Assembly (NCBI RefSeq): GCF_026624755.1
Contig: NZ_JAPMXC010000010.1
Coordinates: 517,054-581,053 of the forward strand
Direction: 5' to 3'
Source: Robbsia betulipollinis
Lineage (GTDB): Bacteria > Pseudomonadota > Gammaproteobacteria > Burkholderiales > Burkholderiaceae
Length of the DNA stretch: 64,000 bases
In this document: positions 11,383 through 20,837 of the stretch, one piece after another
How the letters are laid out: each line of letters begins with the position of its first letter
Numbering within the stretch: position 1 is the first letter of the stretch
Program-made: the position numbers and the translations under genes
The notes under the pieces: generated by a model
Databases searched by the model: none
Told to the model about the DNA's origin: nothing
What the model saw: the letters and a program-made list of their open reading frames with translations, nothing else

Positions 11383-12258
11383 TCAACCCAGCAGATGCAG
11401 GAAATTCGCGACCGTCGCCTCGGCGCCGCCGACGCGGGTGGCGACGGCAAGCCTGGCGCGGGGCGCGTCGCCGATGATATCGAGATAGCGGACGCCGTCG
11501 ACCTGAACCTTGGCGATCGCCGCCGGGACGATCGAGACGCCGAGGGCCGCCGCCACCAGATTGATGACCGAGGAGATTTGCGGCGCCTCCTGCCCGAGCC
11601 GGGGCGTGAAGCCGGCGGCGATGCAGGCCTCCAGCACGGTTTCGCGGATCGACAGGCCGATCTCGCGCGGGAACAGCACGAAGGGTTCGTGTGTCAGTTC
11701 GACCAGCGCCGCGCCGGTGCGCCCGGCGAGCGGGTGATCGGACGCGACGACGATCTTCATCGCTTCGTCGGGAAAGCGGTGGAGATCCAGGCCGGCGGTC
11801 AGGGCCGCGCCGGGGCGGATGAAAGCGGCGTCGAGACGGTTTTCCTGCAGACTTTGCAGCAGATGGGAGGTCGTGGCTTCCTCCAGCGTCAATTCCACCT
11901 TCGGAAAGGCCGTACGAAAACGCCGGATCGAATCGGGCACGACCGCATTGAACGCGGCCGAACCGGTGAAGCCGACGCGCAGGATGCCGGTCTCGCCGCG
12001 CCCCGCGCGCTGCGCCGCGCGCATGGCACGCTGCGTGTCGTCGAGCACCCGCTGCGCCTCGGGCTCGAACGCGCGGCCGGCGTCGCTCAGCACTACGCCG
12101 TGGGAGGTGCGGCGAAACAGGCGCACGCCGAGTTCCTGTTCGAGCTGCTTGATCTGTTGGCTCAACGGCGGCTGACCCAGCCCGAGACGGGCCGCCGCGC
12201 GGGTGAAGCTCGCTTCCTGCGCTACGGCCAGGAAATAGCGCAGATGCCGAAGTTCCAT
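11383..12258 (-). CDS. LysR-family transcriptional regulator
   Basis: A 291-residue LTTR. The N-terminal winged HTH (MELRHLRYFLAVAQEASFTR, then AARLGLGQPPLSQQIKQLE) is diagnostic, followed by the two-lobed co-inducer domain. The start at 12258 is set by this motif; upstream in-frame sequence is not LysR-like. It is divergent from an MFS transporter gene 81 bp away. This is the classical arrangement for an LTTR controlling its neighbour, and resembles the E. coli ynfL-ynfM pair. The intergenic region has AT-rich dyads (about 12270-12300) suited to LTTR binding. The inducer is unknown. Confidence 0.92.
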   Translation of the reverse strand: MELRHLRYFLAVAQEASFTRAAARLGLGQPPLSQQIKQLEQELGVRLFRRTSHGVVLSDAGRAFEPEAQRVLDDTQRAMRAAQRAGRGETGILRVGFTGSAAFNAVVPDSIRRFRTAFPKVELTLEEATTSHLLQSLQENRLDAAFIRPGAALTAGLDLHRFPDEAMKIVVASDHPLAGRTGAALVELTHEPFVLFPREIGLSIRETVLEACIAAGFTPRLGQEAPQISSVINLVAAALGVSIVPAAIAKVQVDGVRYLDIIGDAPRARLAVATRVGGAEATVANFLHLLG

Positions 12259-12339
12259 GATAGTGCTTCCAGATATCGCGTTACGCAATACTATATATTG
12301 GACAGCAGATCTCGACGGCGGGAAAATACCGCATCGTCC

Positions 12340-13713
12340 ATGAGATTCCCCATGACCTCCCGTTTCAAGCCCGCCGCTCCGGAACCGCTCGCTCCCGTGC
12401 CGCCGTTCGCCCCCGCGCCGCCCGTCGCCGGTGCGCCTCCGATCGCCGGTTCGCCACCGGCGGTCATTCAAGGCGATGCCCCGGCCCCGGTCCCGGCGCC
12501 CGCTCCCGCAGCGCTCGCCTGGGTGACGCGCGGCTCGCCGGCGTACCGGCGCATCAGCCTTGCGCTGTTTCTATCGGGCTTCGCCACGTTTTCGCTGCTG
12601 TACTGCGTGCAGCCCCTGTTGCCGGCGCTGACCGTGGAGTTCGGCATCGGCGCGGCGCAGAGTTCGCTGGCCCTGTCGCTTTCCACCGGTTTTCTCGCGT
12701 TCTCGATACTGTGCGCGGGGGCGGTATCCGAACGCGTCGGCCGCCGCGGCCTGATGTTCACGTCGATGGCGCTGGCGGCGGCCTTCAACGTCCTGGCGGC
12801 CATCGCGCCCAGCTGGCACCTGATCCTGCTGGCGCGTGCGCTCGAGGGGTTCGTGCTGGGAGGCGTGCCGGCCGTCGCGATGGCCTATCTGGCCGAGGAA
12901 ATCGACCCGCGCGGCCTGGGACTGTCGATGGGGCTGTATGTCGGCGGTACCGCCTTCGGCGGCATGATGGGGCGCGTGGGCATGAGTTTTCTGACCGATG
13001 CGTTTTCCTGGCGTCATGCGATGATGACGCTGGGCGTGATCGATCTGCTGGCAGCCGCGGCCTTCGTCTGGCTGCTGCCCGTTTCCCGGAACTTCACGCC
13101 GCGCACCGGGCTGGGGCCGGCGCATCACCTGGCCTTGTGGCGCCGCCATCTGGCGCATCCGCAACTGCCCGCGCTGTTCGGCGTCGGCTGTCTGGTGATG
13201 GGGGCGTTCGTGACCGTCTACAACTACGCGGGCTTTCGCTTGCTGGGCGCGCCGTTCAATCTGAGCGCCAGCGAGACCGGGCTGATCTTCAGCGCCTACC
13301 TGTTCGGCATGGTCGCGTCGTCGGCGGCGGGCGCGCTGGCGGACCGCTTCGGCCGCGGTCCCGTGATGATCAGCGGCATCGCCGTGGCGGTGCTTGGGCT
13401 GTTGCTGACCTTGCCGGCGTCGTTGCCCGCGACGATCGTCGGTCTGGTCGCGATCACCATCGGCTTTTTCATCACCCACGCGGTGGCGAGCGGGTGGGTG
13501 GGAGCGCTCGCCAATGGCGCGAAGGGACACGCGGCATCGCTCTATCTGCTCGCGTATTATCTGGGATCGAGCGTGCTCGGCTCTGCGGGCGGCTGGTTCT
13601 GGGAGGCGCATCGCTGGGGCGGCGTGGTCTGTTTCGCCTTCGCCCTGCTGGCGGCGTGCCTGGCCCTCGGCCTGCGCGTGTGGCGTGGCCCGGCCCGCCG
13701 CGGCGCGGCCTGA
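12340..13713 (+). CDS. MFS transporter, YnfM-like
   Basis: About 457 residues. After a Pro/Ala-rich N-terminal tail of some 65 residues, 12 membrane helices begin at YRRISLALFLSGFATFSLLY, very like the start of E. coli YnfM. Other family segments are SERVGRRGLM after helix 2 and YLLAYYLGSSVLGSAGG near helix 11. The start is uncertain: ATG at 12340 or 12352. It is transcribed divergently from the LysR gene, which probably regulates it. It is likely a drug or metabolite exporter, but no substrate is assignable. Confidence 0.85.
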   Translation: MRFPMTSRFKPAAPEPLAPVPPFAPAPPVAGAPPIAGSPPAVIQGDAPAPVPAPAPAALAWVTRGSPAYRRISLALFLSGFATFSLLYCVQPLLPALTVEFGIGAAQSSLALSLSTGFLAFSILCAGAVSERVGRRGLMFTSMALAAAFNVLAAIAPSWHLILLARALEGFVLGGVPAVAMAYLAEEIDPRGLGLSMGLYVGGTAFGGMMGRVGMSFLTDAFSWRHAMMTLGVIDLLAAAAFVWLLPVSRNFTPRTGLGPAHHLALWRRHLAHPQLPALFGVGCLVMGAFVTVYNYAGFRLLGAPFNLSASETGLIFSAYLFGMVASSAAGALADRFGRGPVMISGIAVAVLGLLLTLPASLPATIVGLVAITIGFFITHAVASGWVGALANGAKGHAASLYLLAYYLGSSVLGSAGGWFWEAHRWGGVVCFAFALLAACLALGLRVWRGPARRGAA

Positions 13714-13900
13714 CGCGGCCCGGCGCGGCCCGGCCTGGCATGGTGCCGTGACGGCGCGGCCCGGCGTGACGATCCCTGTTTTGTCGCGAGGCCGGAGCGG
13801 CGGCAAGGTACACTGCGGGCTTTGTCCGGAACCACCCTTCGAAGCGCCGCGTGTCATGGGCGCTCCGAACAACCTGCACGCCCCTTTGCGGCGCCCTGCC

Positions 13901-14122
13901 ATGTCCAAGAAAGCGATGTTTACCTGCCGAAACCAACCCTGCCGCAGCGAGTGGGAGCTGTCCGACGTGGATATCCACGACGAAGGTCAAGGCCTGCTGT
14001 TCCGGTGCCCGGTCTGCGGCGCCCGCAACAAGGTCGAGCAAATCGCCGCCGCCGACGGCACCACGCGCTACGAGCAGAGCGGCTCGCCGTCGCCGACGTC
14101 GCCCCCGCCGCGTCGCAACTGA
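13901..14122 (+). CDS. Small zinc-ribbon protein
   Basis: A 73-residue cytoplasmic protein with two cysteine pairs, CRNQPC (C-x4-C) and CPVC, spaced as in a zinc ribbon (about 32 residues apart). A Ser/Pro/Arg-rich tail follows. An in-frame ATG at 13856 would add 15 residues. The start at 13901 (MSKKAMFTC) puts the first Cys near the N-terminus, as is usual for such proteins. Function is unknown; zinc binding is inferred. The stop is followed directly by a GC-rich palindrome (about 14123-14140). Confidence 0.7.
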   Translation: MSKKAMFTCRNQPCRSEWELSDVDIHDEGQGLLFRCPVCGARNKVEQIAAADGTTRYEQSGSPSPTSPPPRRN

Positions 14123-14446
14123 CCGGCCCGCGCGGGCCGGCGCGGCCCGCCTGCGTGCCCGACGACGCCCGTCTCGCCCCTCCCGAGGCCGGTGCGGCGG
14201 GCGAAACGCGGGCGTTTTTGACGAAGGAAAACGGCCAGGCAGGCCGTCATAAATGAGAAACTGCCGGCTTTTGTTGGCTGGCACACCGTCACCCGTGCCG
14301 ATCGCCCCTATCCTTTGCAACGTTCCCTGTACTGCCGATGGCGCGTCAGTACCTCGCACAACGGCATGCACCGTGTTCAGGCCGAGCGCTCCCGCGAAGG
14401 GGACGCGCCGGTCGCACAACGGGAGCGCTCACAAATGGATGGATAG
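14123..14446 (+). other. 324-bp intergenic region with three inverted repeats
   Basis: It holds a perfect GC palindrome right after the zinc-ribbon stop (about 14123-14140), a small hairpin ACGGCC-AGGCA-GGCCGT (14231-14247) and the 11-bp inverted repeat listed separately. No gene is supported. Confidence 0.6.
14384..14430 (+). promoter_or_regulatory. Perfect 11-bp inverted repeat in the leader of the PAS gene
   Basis: GAGCGCTCCCG (14384-14394) and CGGGAGCGCTC (14420-14430) are exact reverse complements with a 25-nt spacer, ending 16 nt before the ATG at 14447. It could be an mRNA hairpin over the ribosome-binding region or a protein-binding dyad. A three-codon reading frame ATG-GAT-GGA-TAG (14435-14446) lies between the repeat and the start. 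Confidence 0.45.
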
Positions 14447-15586
14447 ATGACGGCTCAGACTCAACGTAGTACAGCGACTGACCCGGCGCCGGGCATGGTG
14501 GCGCTGGTTGACGTGAATTTCCGTTATCTCTATGTTTCTGCCGGTTCGCTCGACCTGTTCGGCCAAGCGCCGCTCGAGCTGCATGGACGCGACGCTTTCG
14601 AGTCCGTGCACTGGGACGACCGGTTCGCCCTGGCGCAATTCATCGAATCCGAGGATCTGGTGCTGGGCGGACGCAACGGCGTTGTCTACCGGATGGTGCG
14701 CGAGGACGGTTCCTGCATGTGGGTCAAGACGGTGGCCCGCGCGCTCGACGAAGAGGATCCGCGATACGTGGGAGAGCACGTGCTCGTGCACCGGGTCATC
14801 AGCGAACAGGACGTGATGCGCGAACAGCGCAAGAGCACGTTCCATCGCGGCCCATGGCAGCCCGGGCAGCCGCGCCGCGTGGCGGCCCGCGGTCTGGGAC
14901 ACTACGGTCCCGGGCATCCCGGCCTGGGACATCGCCTGACCGCGCGTCTGGCGGACGTGGACCCGTTCGATCCGCTGCTGGATCGCGATTGGGCCCGCGT
15001 GCTGATCAACGATTCGCCGATGTCGGTGCTGTTGCCGGATATCGACCATTTCGCGCTGCTGCTGGCCCAGGATCAGCCGATCCTGGAGCCGGAGGAGGCC
15101 AGCCGGCGTCAGGTGGAACAGGAGGCCGAGCGCGCCGCCTATGATGCCGAGCGTGCCGCGGCCCGCAAGGCGACCCAGGATGCGTTGTGGGCGGTCGAAC
15201 GCGAGGCGGTGCGGCGTGCGCGGGAGGAAGCGCAACGGGAGGAAGCGCAACGGGAGGAAGCGCAACGGGAGGAAGCGCAGCGGGAGGCGCAGCAAAAAGC
15301 GCAGTCGCACCCGCCGGACGACCAGCTGCCTTCCTCGCCGGAACACCCGGGGCGGGAGCAGGAGGGACGCCGCGACCCGGACGATGTCTCGGACGATACC
15401 GATGATGCCGATGATGCGAACGAAGGCGACGACCGGCCCGCCGGCCGGTCCGGCGACGGATCGGGTCCAGGGTCCAGGCCGGGATACGGTCCCCTGTCGC
15501 CGGCGATGTCGTTGCGGGCCCAGGCCTCGTTCTTCTCGTTCGGGGCGAGCCGCTGGCACTCGCTCGGCAAGCCCGCCGACAAATAG
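14447..15586 (+). CDS. PAS-domain protein with disordered repeat tail
   Basis: 379 residues. Residues about 18-125 form a PAS domain (VALVDVNFRYLYVSAGSLDL, then VHWDDRF, a VYRMVREDG strand and a WVKTVARAL strand). No kinase, GGDEF, EAL or HTH output domain follows. The second half is a linker and then a highly charged helix with four exact REEAQ repeats (15221-15280). An acidic tail full of Asp, Asn and Ser comes next. The protein probably senses a small ligand or redox state and acts through protein contacts. There is no good Shine-Dalgarno; the leader carries an 11-bp inverted repeat. No partner is evident beside it. Confidence 0.75.
   Translation: MTAQTQRSTATDPAPGMVALVDVNFRYLYVSAGSLDLFGQAPLELHGRDAFESVHWDDRFALAQFIESEDLVLGGRNGVVYRMVREDGSCMWVKTVARALDEEDPRYVGEHVLVHRVISEQDVMREQRKSTFHRGPWQPGQPRRVAARGLGHYGPGHPGLGHRLTARLADVDPFDPLLDRDWARVLINDSPMSVLLPDIDHFALLLAQDQPILEPEEASRRQVEQEAERAAYDAERAAARKATQDALWAVEREAVRRAREEAQREEAQREEAQREEAQREAQQKAQSHPPDDQLPSSPEHPGREQEGRRDPDDVSDDTDDADDANEGDDRPAGRSGDGSGPGSRPGYGPLSPAMSLRAQASFFSFGASRWHSLGKPADK
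15221..15280 (+). repeat. Four tandem 15-bp repeats in the PAS gene
   Basis: Four consecutive copies of CGGGAGGAAGCGCAA, the last with one change, encode REEAQ x4. The high identity points to recent slippage expansion. Copy-number change would keep the frame. Confidence 0.9.
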
Positions 15587-15612
15587 GCTGCCGGAAAGCC
15601 GATGGCCGAACG

Positions 15613-17016
15613 TCAGCGATCGAGAAGCGCGTCGGCCGGCGTGCCCGCCGGTGCATTTTCGCGCTGCCGGCGCGTCGCCAGGAAATACAGATAGCCCAGC
15701 GCGAGGAACACCGCGAAGACGCCCGCCATCAGCGCATTGAAATAGATCATCGTGCCCAGGCAGAGCAGCGCCGCGGCGAGCGCGAACCCCGGGAAGAAGG
15801 GGAAGCACGGCGCCCTGTAGGGGCGCGGCATGTCGGACGCGGTGCGCCGCAGTTTGAAAAGCGCGAGCATGCTGATCAGATACATGACGATCGCCCCGAA
15901 GACCGACAGCGTGACGATGTTCGCGGTGAGGGTCTGACCGCCGAACTGGATCAGATTGTCGCTGAAGATGGCGGCGATGCCGACGACGCCGCCCGCGAGG
16001 ATCGCGCGATGGGGCGTGCGAAAGCGGGGGTGGACCTGGGCCAGCCACGCCGGCAGATAGCCGGCGCGGGCCAGCGCGAAGATCTGCCGGGAGTAGCCGA
16101 GGATGATGCCGTGGAAGGAGGCGACGAGACCGAACAGGCCCAGCCAGACCAGCATGTGCAGCCAGCCGCTATGTTCGCCGACGATGAATTTCATCGCTTG
16201 CGGCAGCGGGTCGTTGATGTTGGACAGTTTGGTCCAGTCGCCGGCCGCGCCCGCGAATACCATCACGCCCATCGCCAGCAGGACCAGCGTGAGGATGCCG
16301 CAGACATAGGCGATCGGAATCGAGCGGCGCGGATTCTTCGCTTCCTCGGCCGCCATCGCGACCCCTTCGATGGCGAGAAAGAACCAGATCGCGAAGGGAA
16401 TCGCCGCGAACATGCCGCTGAAGGAACCGAGCGAAAAATGCGAGGCGCCCGACCAGCCGCCCTTCGTGAAATTCGACCAGGCGAAACCGGGCGACACGAC
16501 CCCCATGAACACCAGCAATTCCAGGATCGCCAGCACGGTGACGCAGAGTTCGAACGTCGCGGCGATCTGCACGCCGACGATGTTCAGCGCCATGAAGACG
16601 AGATAGGCGCCCACCGCCGCGGTCTTCGGTTCGAGCCCGGGAAACTGGACATGCAGATAGGCGCCGATCGCCAGCGCGATCGCCGGCGGCGCGAACACGA
16701 ATTCCACCAGGGTCGCGGCGCCCGCGATATAGCCGCCCACCGGCCCGAAGGCCTGGCGCGCGTAGGCGAAGGGGCCGCCGGCATCGGGAATCGAGGTGGT
16801 CAGTTCGGTGAAACTGAAAATGAAGGCGGCGTACATGGCAGCCACGAAGATCGCGGTCGCGACGAAGCCGAGGGTGCCGGCGCTGGCCCAGCCATAACTC
16901 CAGCCGAAATATTCGCCGGAGATGACCAGGCCGACGGCGATGCCCCAGAGTTGCCAGGTGCCCAGCGTCTGCTTGAGTTCCGGATGCGTGACGGTGCCTG
17001 CGGGTCTATGGTTCAT
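15613..17016 (-). CDS. Ethanolamine-type APC family permease
   Basis: A 467-residue inner-membrane transporter with about 12 helices. The N-terminus LKQTLGTWQLWGIAVGLVIS and the following GEYFGWSYGWASAGTLGF resemble ethanolamine permeases (APC superfamily) more than other amino acid permeases. IEGVAMAAEEAKNPRRSIP is the conserved APC loop. The ATG at 17016 (MNHRPAG) is preceded by AGGGGC. No ethanolamine ammonia-lyase genes are in the window, so the substrate (ethanolamine or a related amine) is inferred from similarity only. The upstream region contains overlapping dyads around 17081-17097 (GACCGGTC and GGTC-GGTTA-GACC) that could bind a repressor. Confidence 0.8.
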   Translation of the reverse strand: MNHRPAGTVTHPELKQTLGTWQLWGIAVGLVISGEYFGWSYGWASAGTLGFVATAIFVAAMYAAFIFSFTELTTSIPDAGGPFAYARQAFGPVGGYIAGAATLVEFVFAPPAIALAIGAYLHVQFPGLEPKTAAVGAYLVFMALNIVGVQIAATFELCVTVLAILELLVFMGVVSPGFAWSNFTKGGWSGASHFSLGSFSGMFAAIPFAIWFFLAIEGVAMAAEEAKNPRRSIPIAYVCGILTLVLLAMGVMVFAGAAGDWTKLSNINDPLPQAMKFIVGEHSGWLHMLVWLGLFGLVASFHGIILGYSRQIFALARAGYLPAWLAQVHPRFRTPHRAILAGGVVGIAAIFSDNLIQFGGQTLTANIVTLSVFGAIVMYLISMLALFKLRRTASDMPRPYRAPCFPFFPGFALAAALLCLGTMIYFNALMAGVFAVFLALGYLYFLATRRQRENAPAGTPADALLDR

Positions 17017-17190
17017 ATCGATGCCCCTGGGTCGCGATGTGGGTGGACTTGCCCGGCCCACTGTAACCAGTCAAAATTCCGACCGGTCTAACCGACCCTT
17101 TCACGAGACCCGATACGCCCGCTTTCCGGCAGCCCCGTTTGATCGGGCTCCTGACCACTCATGCGCGGGACGACGGCGATCACGCGGCGC

Positions 17191-18396
17191 CTAAAAAACC
17201 ACGGCCATGCCGAACATCGCCATGAACTGGTTCGCCGTGGAAGACGGCGTCAGATTTTGCGCGTCGCCGATGACCGGTCCCGCGGCGATCACGTCGCCCG
17301 CGCCCGCGGTGCCCAATGTGTCGCCCCGCGCGTGCGCGTAGGTCTGCAACGCATAGAGCGAGGTACGCGGCGACAGGTGGAACACCTCGCGCAGCGAAGC
17401 CTGTTCGTAGCGCGCCGCGTTCTCGATGCCGTTCGCCCGGGTCGCCCGTGCATAGGAGAGGCCGCCGGTGACGTCGAGCGCCTTGGAGAAGGCGTAGCGG
17501 GCGACAGCGCTATAGATATTGAAGCTTGCGGTATCGGTGAAAACGGATTTCGCACCCGGCAGAAACGCCACATGCGAATAGTCCACGCCCGCGAGCCAGG
17601 GCCCGATGGCGTAGGTCGCGGCGACCGAAAACTGCTGCACCGCCCGCGCGGAAACATAACCCTGGTTCGCCACCGACGTGTTGAACGACGCGGTGGACGA
17701 TGCGTCCCAACCGGTGGTGGTCGATGCATTGTCGAGCCGTACATAGCCGGCGGCGAAGGCGAACGGGCCGCCCGTGTAGCGCAGCGCCGCGCTGATCGCA
17801 TCGCCGTTGACGACGCTGCCCGCGCCGCCGCCCGGCGCGAACATCGCGCTCGCGGCGAAGCCGTCGATCACCGGGGTTGCATAGCTGATCGAACTATTGA
17901 CGCGGGTCGTCGTGTCGAGTCCATCGAGATCGCCCGGATGCGCGCCGTTCGCGCCGGTGAGCAGCGAGCTGCCCGTGAGCGGTCCCACGAAGAGATAGTA
18001 GGGCGTGTACTGTCGCCCCAGCGTGAGCGTGCCGTAGCGGGTATCGTCCAGACCGACGAAGGCTTCGCGATTGAATTCCAGCCCGGAGGCGGCCGCGGAG
18101 CCGGAATTCGTATCGAAGCCGGCCTGCAGGTCGTACAGCGCCCGCGTGGTGGAGCTCAGTTGCTCGGTGCCGCGGAGTCCGAACTTGCTCGCGTACAGAT
18201 TGCCGCCGCGCAGATAGACGTTGGCGTGGCCGTTCTGATTGTTGACATACGTCACCGCGTCGTCGACCATGCCGTAGAGCACGACGCTGCTCTCTTGCGC
18301 GATCGCGCGGCCTGGCGTAAGCGTGGCAAGCAAGGCGAAGGTGGTGCAACCGGCCGCGAGCGCGGGCCGGAAAAAAGGCGTGAGGCGCCGGGTCAT
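17191..18396 (-). CDS. Outer-membrane porin (general beta-proteobacterial type)
   Basis: 401 residues. A signal peptide (about residues 1-34, ending in GRAIAQ) is followed by SSVVLYGMVDDAVTYVNN, the typical first strand of Burkholderia/Neisseria trimeric porins. Further markers are SKFGLRGTEQL, TLTLGRQYTPYYLF and a C-terminal aromatic residue (AVVF) needed for outer-membrane assembly. It is a single gene on the minus strand. It probably forms a 16-stranded channel for small solutes; selectivity is unknown. Confidence 0.92.
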   Translation of the reverse strand: MTRRLTPFFRPALAAGCTTFALLATLTPGRAIAQESSVVLYGMVDDAVTYVNNQNGHANVYLRGGNLYASKFGLRGTEQLSSTTRALYDLQAGFDTNSGSAAASGLEFNREAFVGLDDTRYGTLTLGRQYTPYYLFVGPLTGSSLLTGANGAHPGDLDGLDTTTRVNSSISYATPVIDGFAASAMFAPGGGAGSVVNGDAISAALRYTGGPFAFAAGYVRLDNASTTTGWDASSTASFNTSVANQGYVSARAVQQFSVAATYAIGPWLAGVDYSHVAFLPGAKSVFTDTASFNIYSAVARYAFSKALDVTGGLSYARATRANGIENAARYEQASLREVFHLSPRTSLYALQTYAHARGDTLGTAGAGDVIAAGPVIGDAQNLTPSSTANQFMAMFGMAVVF

Positions 18397-18584
18397 GTTG
18401 TTATCCGTGCTGAAAGGCAGAAGCCCTGCTGTACTGACGACCGTGACATGCACGGCCTGGAGAAAGGGGGGCAGTATAGCCAAGTCGTCCGGCGACGGCC
18501 AGCCGCCTGGCCTGAAAAGACGGTTGCAGGAGTACGGGCAGTGGCCGCTATCGGAAAAAACGGTAATTTCGGGAGAACGGGATC

Positions 18585-18956
18585 ATGCGGGAGGACGGGC
18601 GGCAAGTCGCCGGAGAGGCTGGCGCATTGGGCGGGCGGTTGCACGCACTGCGACTGGAGCCTGCCGGCGTGACGCTGGACGTGCGGGCCGGCGAGTCCGT
18701 GCTCGAGGCCGCGGCCCGTGCGGCCTGGCACATGCCCAGTTCCTGCCGCAACGGCACGTGCCGGGCCTGCCTGTGCCGGTTATTGACCGGAGAGCTGGTG
18801 TATCGGGTCGAGTGGCCGGGGCTGTCCGTGCAGGAGAAGCAGGACGGCTGGATGCTGGCCTGCGTGGCGTTGCCGGTGTCGGACGTGGTCGTCGAACAGG
18901 TGGCGGCGAGTCCCGCGCCGGCGAGCGCGGTACGCCGTCCGGCACGGGGTTTTTGA
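18585..18956 (+). CDS. 2Fe-2S plant-type ferredoxin
   Basis: A 123-residue single-domain electron carrier. The cluster ligands are CRNGTCRAC (C-x4-C-x2-C) and the distal Cys in MLACVALP, the plant-type 2Fe-2S pattern. GESVLEAAARAAWHMPSSC precedes the first ligand as expected. GGGAG lies about 10 nt before the ATG. It is an orphan: no reductase, oxygenase or other redox partner adjoins it, and the neighbours face away. The C-terminal tail is Ala/Pro-rich. Function as an electron donor is inferred from the fold. Confidence 0.85.
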   Translation: MREDGRQVAGEAGALGGRLHALRLEPAGVTLDVRAGESVLEAAARAAWHMPSSCRNGTCRACLCRLLTGELVYRVEWPGLSVQEKQDGWMLACVALPVSDVVVEQVAASPAPASAVRRPARGF

Positions 18957-18984
18957 GCGAACCGTACGGTTCGACCGGCACGCG

Positions 18985-20154
18985 TTACGGCTTGAGCACG
19001 ACCTTGATACAGCCGTCCTTCTTGTCGCGGAACGTTTCGTACATCCCCGCGCCTTCGGACAGCGGCACCGTGTGCGTGATCACGAAGGATGGATCGATCT
19101 GGCCTTCCTGGATGCGATGCAGCAGGTCGTCGGTCCAGCGTTTGACGTGCGTCTGCGCCATGCGCCAGGTGAGTCCCTTGTTCATCGACGCACCGAACGG
19201 CAGCTTGTCGATCAAGCCGCCATACACGCCCGCCACGGAGAGAATACCGGCCGGCCGGCAAACGTAGATCATTTCCCGCAGCACGTGGGGACGATCGCTC
19301 TCGAGCATCACCGCCTGCTTGGCACGGTCCACGATCGAGTCGATCGAACGCGTGGCGTGCGCCTCCATGCCCACGGCGTCGATGCACTTGTCCGGGCCCT
19401 TGCCCTGGGTCAGTTCCTGCAGGCGCTCGACCACGCCTTCGTTATCGAAATTGATCGTGATCGCGCCGCCCGCCGCCGCCATCGCGAGGCGCTCCGGCAC
19501 ATTGTCGATCACCACCACCTGCTTGGCGCCGAGAATGACGGCGCTGCGGATCGCCATTTGTCCCACCGGACCGGCGCCCCAGATCGCCACGGTGTCGGTG
19601 GGCTCGATCTCGCATTGCATCGCCGCCTGCCAGCCGGTCGGGAAAATGTCGCCGAGGAACAGCACCTGCTCGTCGCTCAGGCCGTCGGGAATCTTGACAT
19701 GCGTCTGATCCGCGAACGGCACGCGAACGAATTCCGCCTGTCCGCCGGCATAGCCGCCCGTCAGGTGGCTGTAGCCGAAGAGTCCCGCGGTGCTGTGACC
19801 GAAGACCTTGTCCGCGGCTTCCTTGTTGCGGTTGCTGCGCTCGCAGACCGAGAAATTGCCGCGCTTGCACTGGTAGCATTCGCCACAGGTGATCGTGAAC
19901 GGCACGACGACGCGGTCGCCTACCTTCAACGCCTTGTTCTCGCTGCCGACCTCGACCACCTCGCCCATGAATTCGTGACCGAGCACGTCGCCGGATTCCA
20001 TGCCCGGCATGAAGCCGTCGAACAGGTGCAGGTCCGAGCCGCAGATGGCGCAGGCGGTCATCTTGATGATGGCGTCGCGCGGGTGCTCGATGATCGGGTC
20101 CGGTACCGTATCGTAGCGAACGTCCTTTTTGCCGTGCCAGCACAATGCTTTCAT
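18985..20154 (-). CDS. Zinc-dependent alcohol dehydrogenase (formaldehyde-dehydrogenase-like MDR)
   Basis: 389 residues of the medium-chain dehydrogenase family. The catalytic zinc site is [11 protein letters not shown] with GHEFMGEV, the structural zinc site is [15 protein letters not shown], and the NAD-binding turn is [10 protein letters not shown]. The insertion [20 protein letters not shown] and the C-terminal [15 protein letters not shown] are typical of the glutathione-independent formaldehyde dehydrogenase-like subgroup common in Burkholderia. It is divergent from the YidB gene. The exact substrate is uncertain. Confidence 0.9.
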   Translation of the reverse strand: MKALCWHGKKDVRYDTVPDPIIEHPRDAIIKMTACAICGSDLHLFDGFMPGMESGDVLGHEFMGEVVEVGSENKALKVGDRVVVPFTITCGECYQCKRGNFSVCERSNRNKEAADKVFGHSTAGLFGYSHLTGGYAGGQAEFVRVPFADQTHVKIPDGLSDEQVLFLGDIFPTGWQAAMQCEIEPTDTVAIWGAGPVGQMAIRSAVILGAKQVVVIDNVPERLAMAAAGGAITINFDNEGVVERLQELTQGKGPDKCIDAVGMEAHATRSIDSIVDRAKQAVMLESDRPHVLREMIYVCRPAGILSVAGVYGGLIDKLPFGASMNKGLTWRMAQTHVKRWTDDLLHRIQEGQIDPSFVITHTVPLSEGAGMYETFRDKKDGCIKVVLKP

Positions 20155-20366
20155 GAGGTTCTCCAGTGGGCGGCGGGCGGCTGCCCGCTACGGGACGCAC
20201 GCGCTGCGTGGGTCGTTGCCCACTGCCCAGCAATCTGCGTTCCTCGCTCGTGGGCCTTTGCCCGGGTGGAGTGATCCTGTACCCTAGCTGGATGACGCGG
20301 CATCGTCTGGATGCCGTGACGACTTCGTCGTTCCACGACGATCGATCTTTTCAAGAGAGAAACACC

Positions 20367-20837
20367 ATGAGCATATTCGATTCCCTGGCCTCTTCGTTCG
20401 GACAAACGCCTTCCGGCAATGGCACTGGTACCGACGCCGGTGCGGCTTCGGGCGGAATGATTGGCGAAGCGATGAATTTCATCAACAACCAGCCGGGCGG
20501 CGTTAGCGGCCTGATCGACCGCTTTCACCAGCATGGCGCGGGCGACATCGTCGAGTCGTGGATCGGTAACGGCGAGAACAAGTCGATCGAGCCGGAATTG
20601 CTGACCAAGGTACTGGGTTCGGAAACGGTCACGAACTTTGCGCAGAAGTTCGGCATGTCCAGCGAGCAATTGAGCGGCATGCTGGCGATGGTGCTGCCGA
20701 ATATGGTGGACCGCGCCACGCCGGACGGACAGGTTCCGGCGGACGGCAAGCTGGACACGAACTCGGTGCTGGGTTCGCTGGGCGGCCTCGCCGGGCTGTT
20801 CGGCAAAAGCGAAAACAAAGACGACCAGAACGGCTGA
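20367..20837 (+). CDS. YidB family protein (DUF937)
   Basis: A 156-residue soluble protein starting MSIFDSLASSFGQ. It has GGVSGLIDRFHQHGAGDIV and VESWIGNGENKSI, then helices QKFGMSSEQLSGMLAMVLPN, the pattern of YidB/DUF937 proteins. Their biochemical role is not established. AAGAGAGAAACACC precedes the ATG. A hairpin follows the stop. It probably has its own promoter in the 212-bp divergent gap with the dehydrogenase gene. Confidence 0.88.
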   Translation: MSIFDSLASSFGQTPSGNGTGTDAGAASGGMIGEAMNFINNQPGGVSGLIDRFHQHGAGDIVESWIGNGENKSIEPELLTKVLGSETVTNFAQKFGMSSEQLSGMLAMVLPNMVDRATPDGQVPADGKLDTNSVLGSLGGLAGLFGKSENKDDQNG

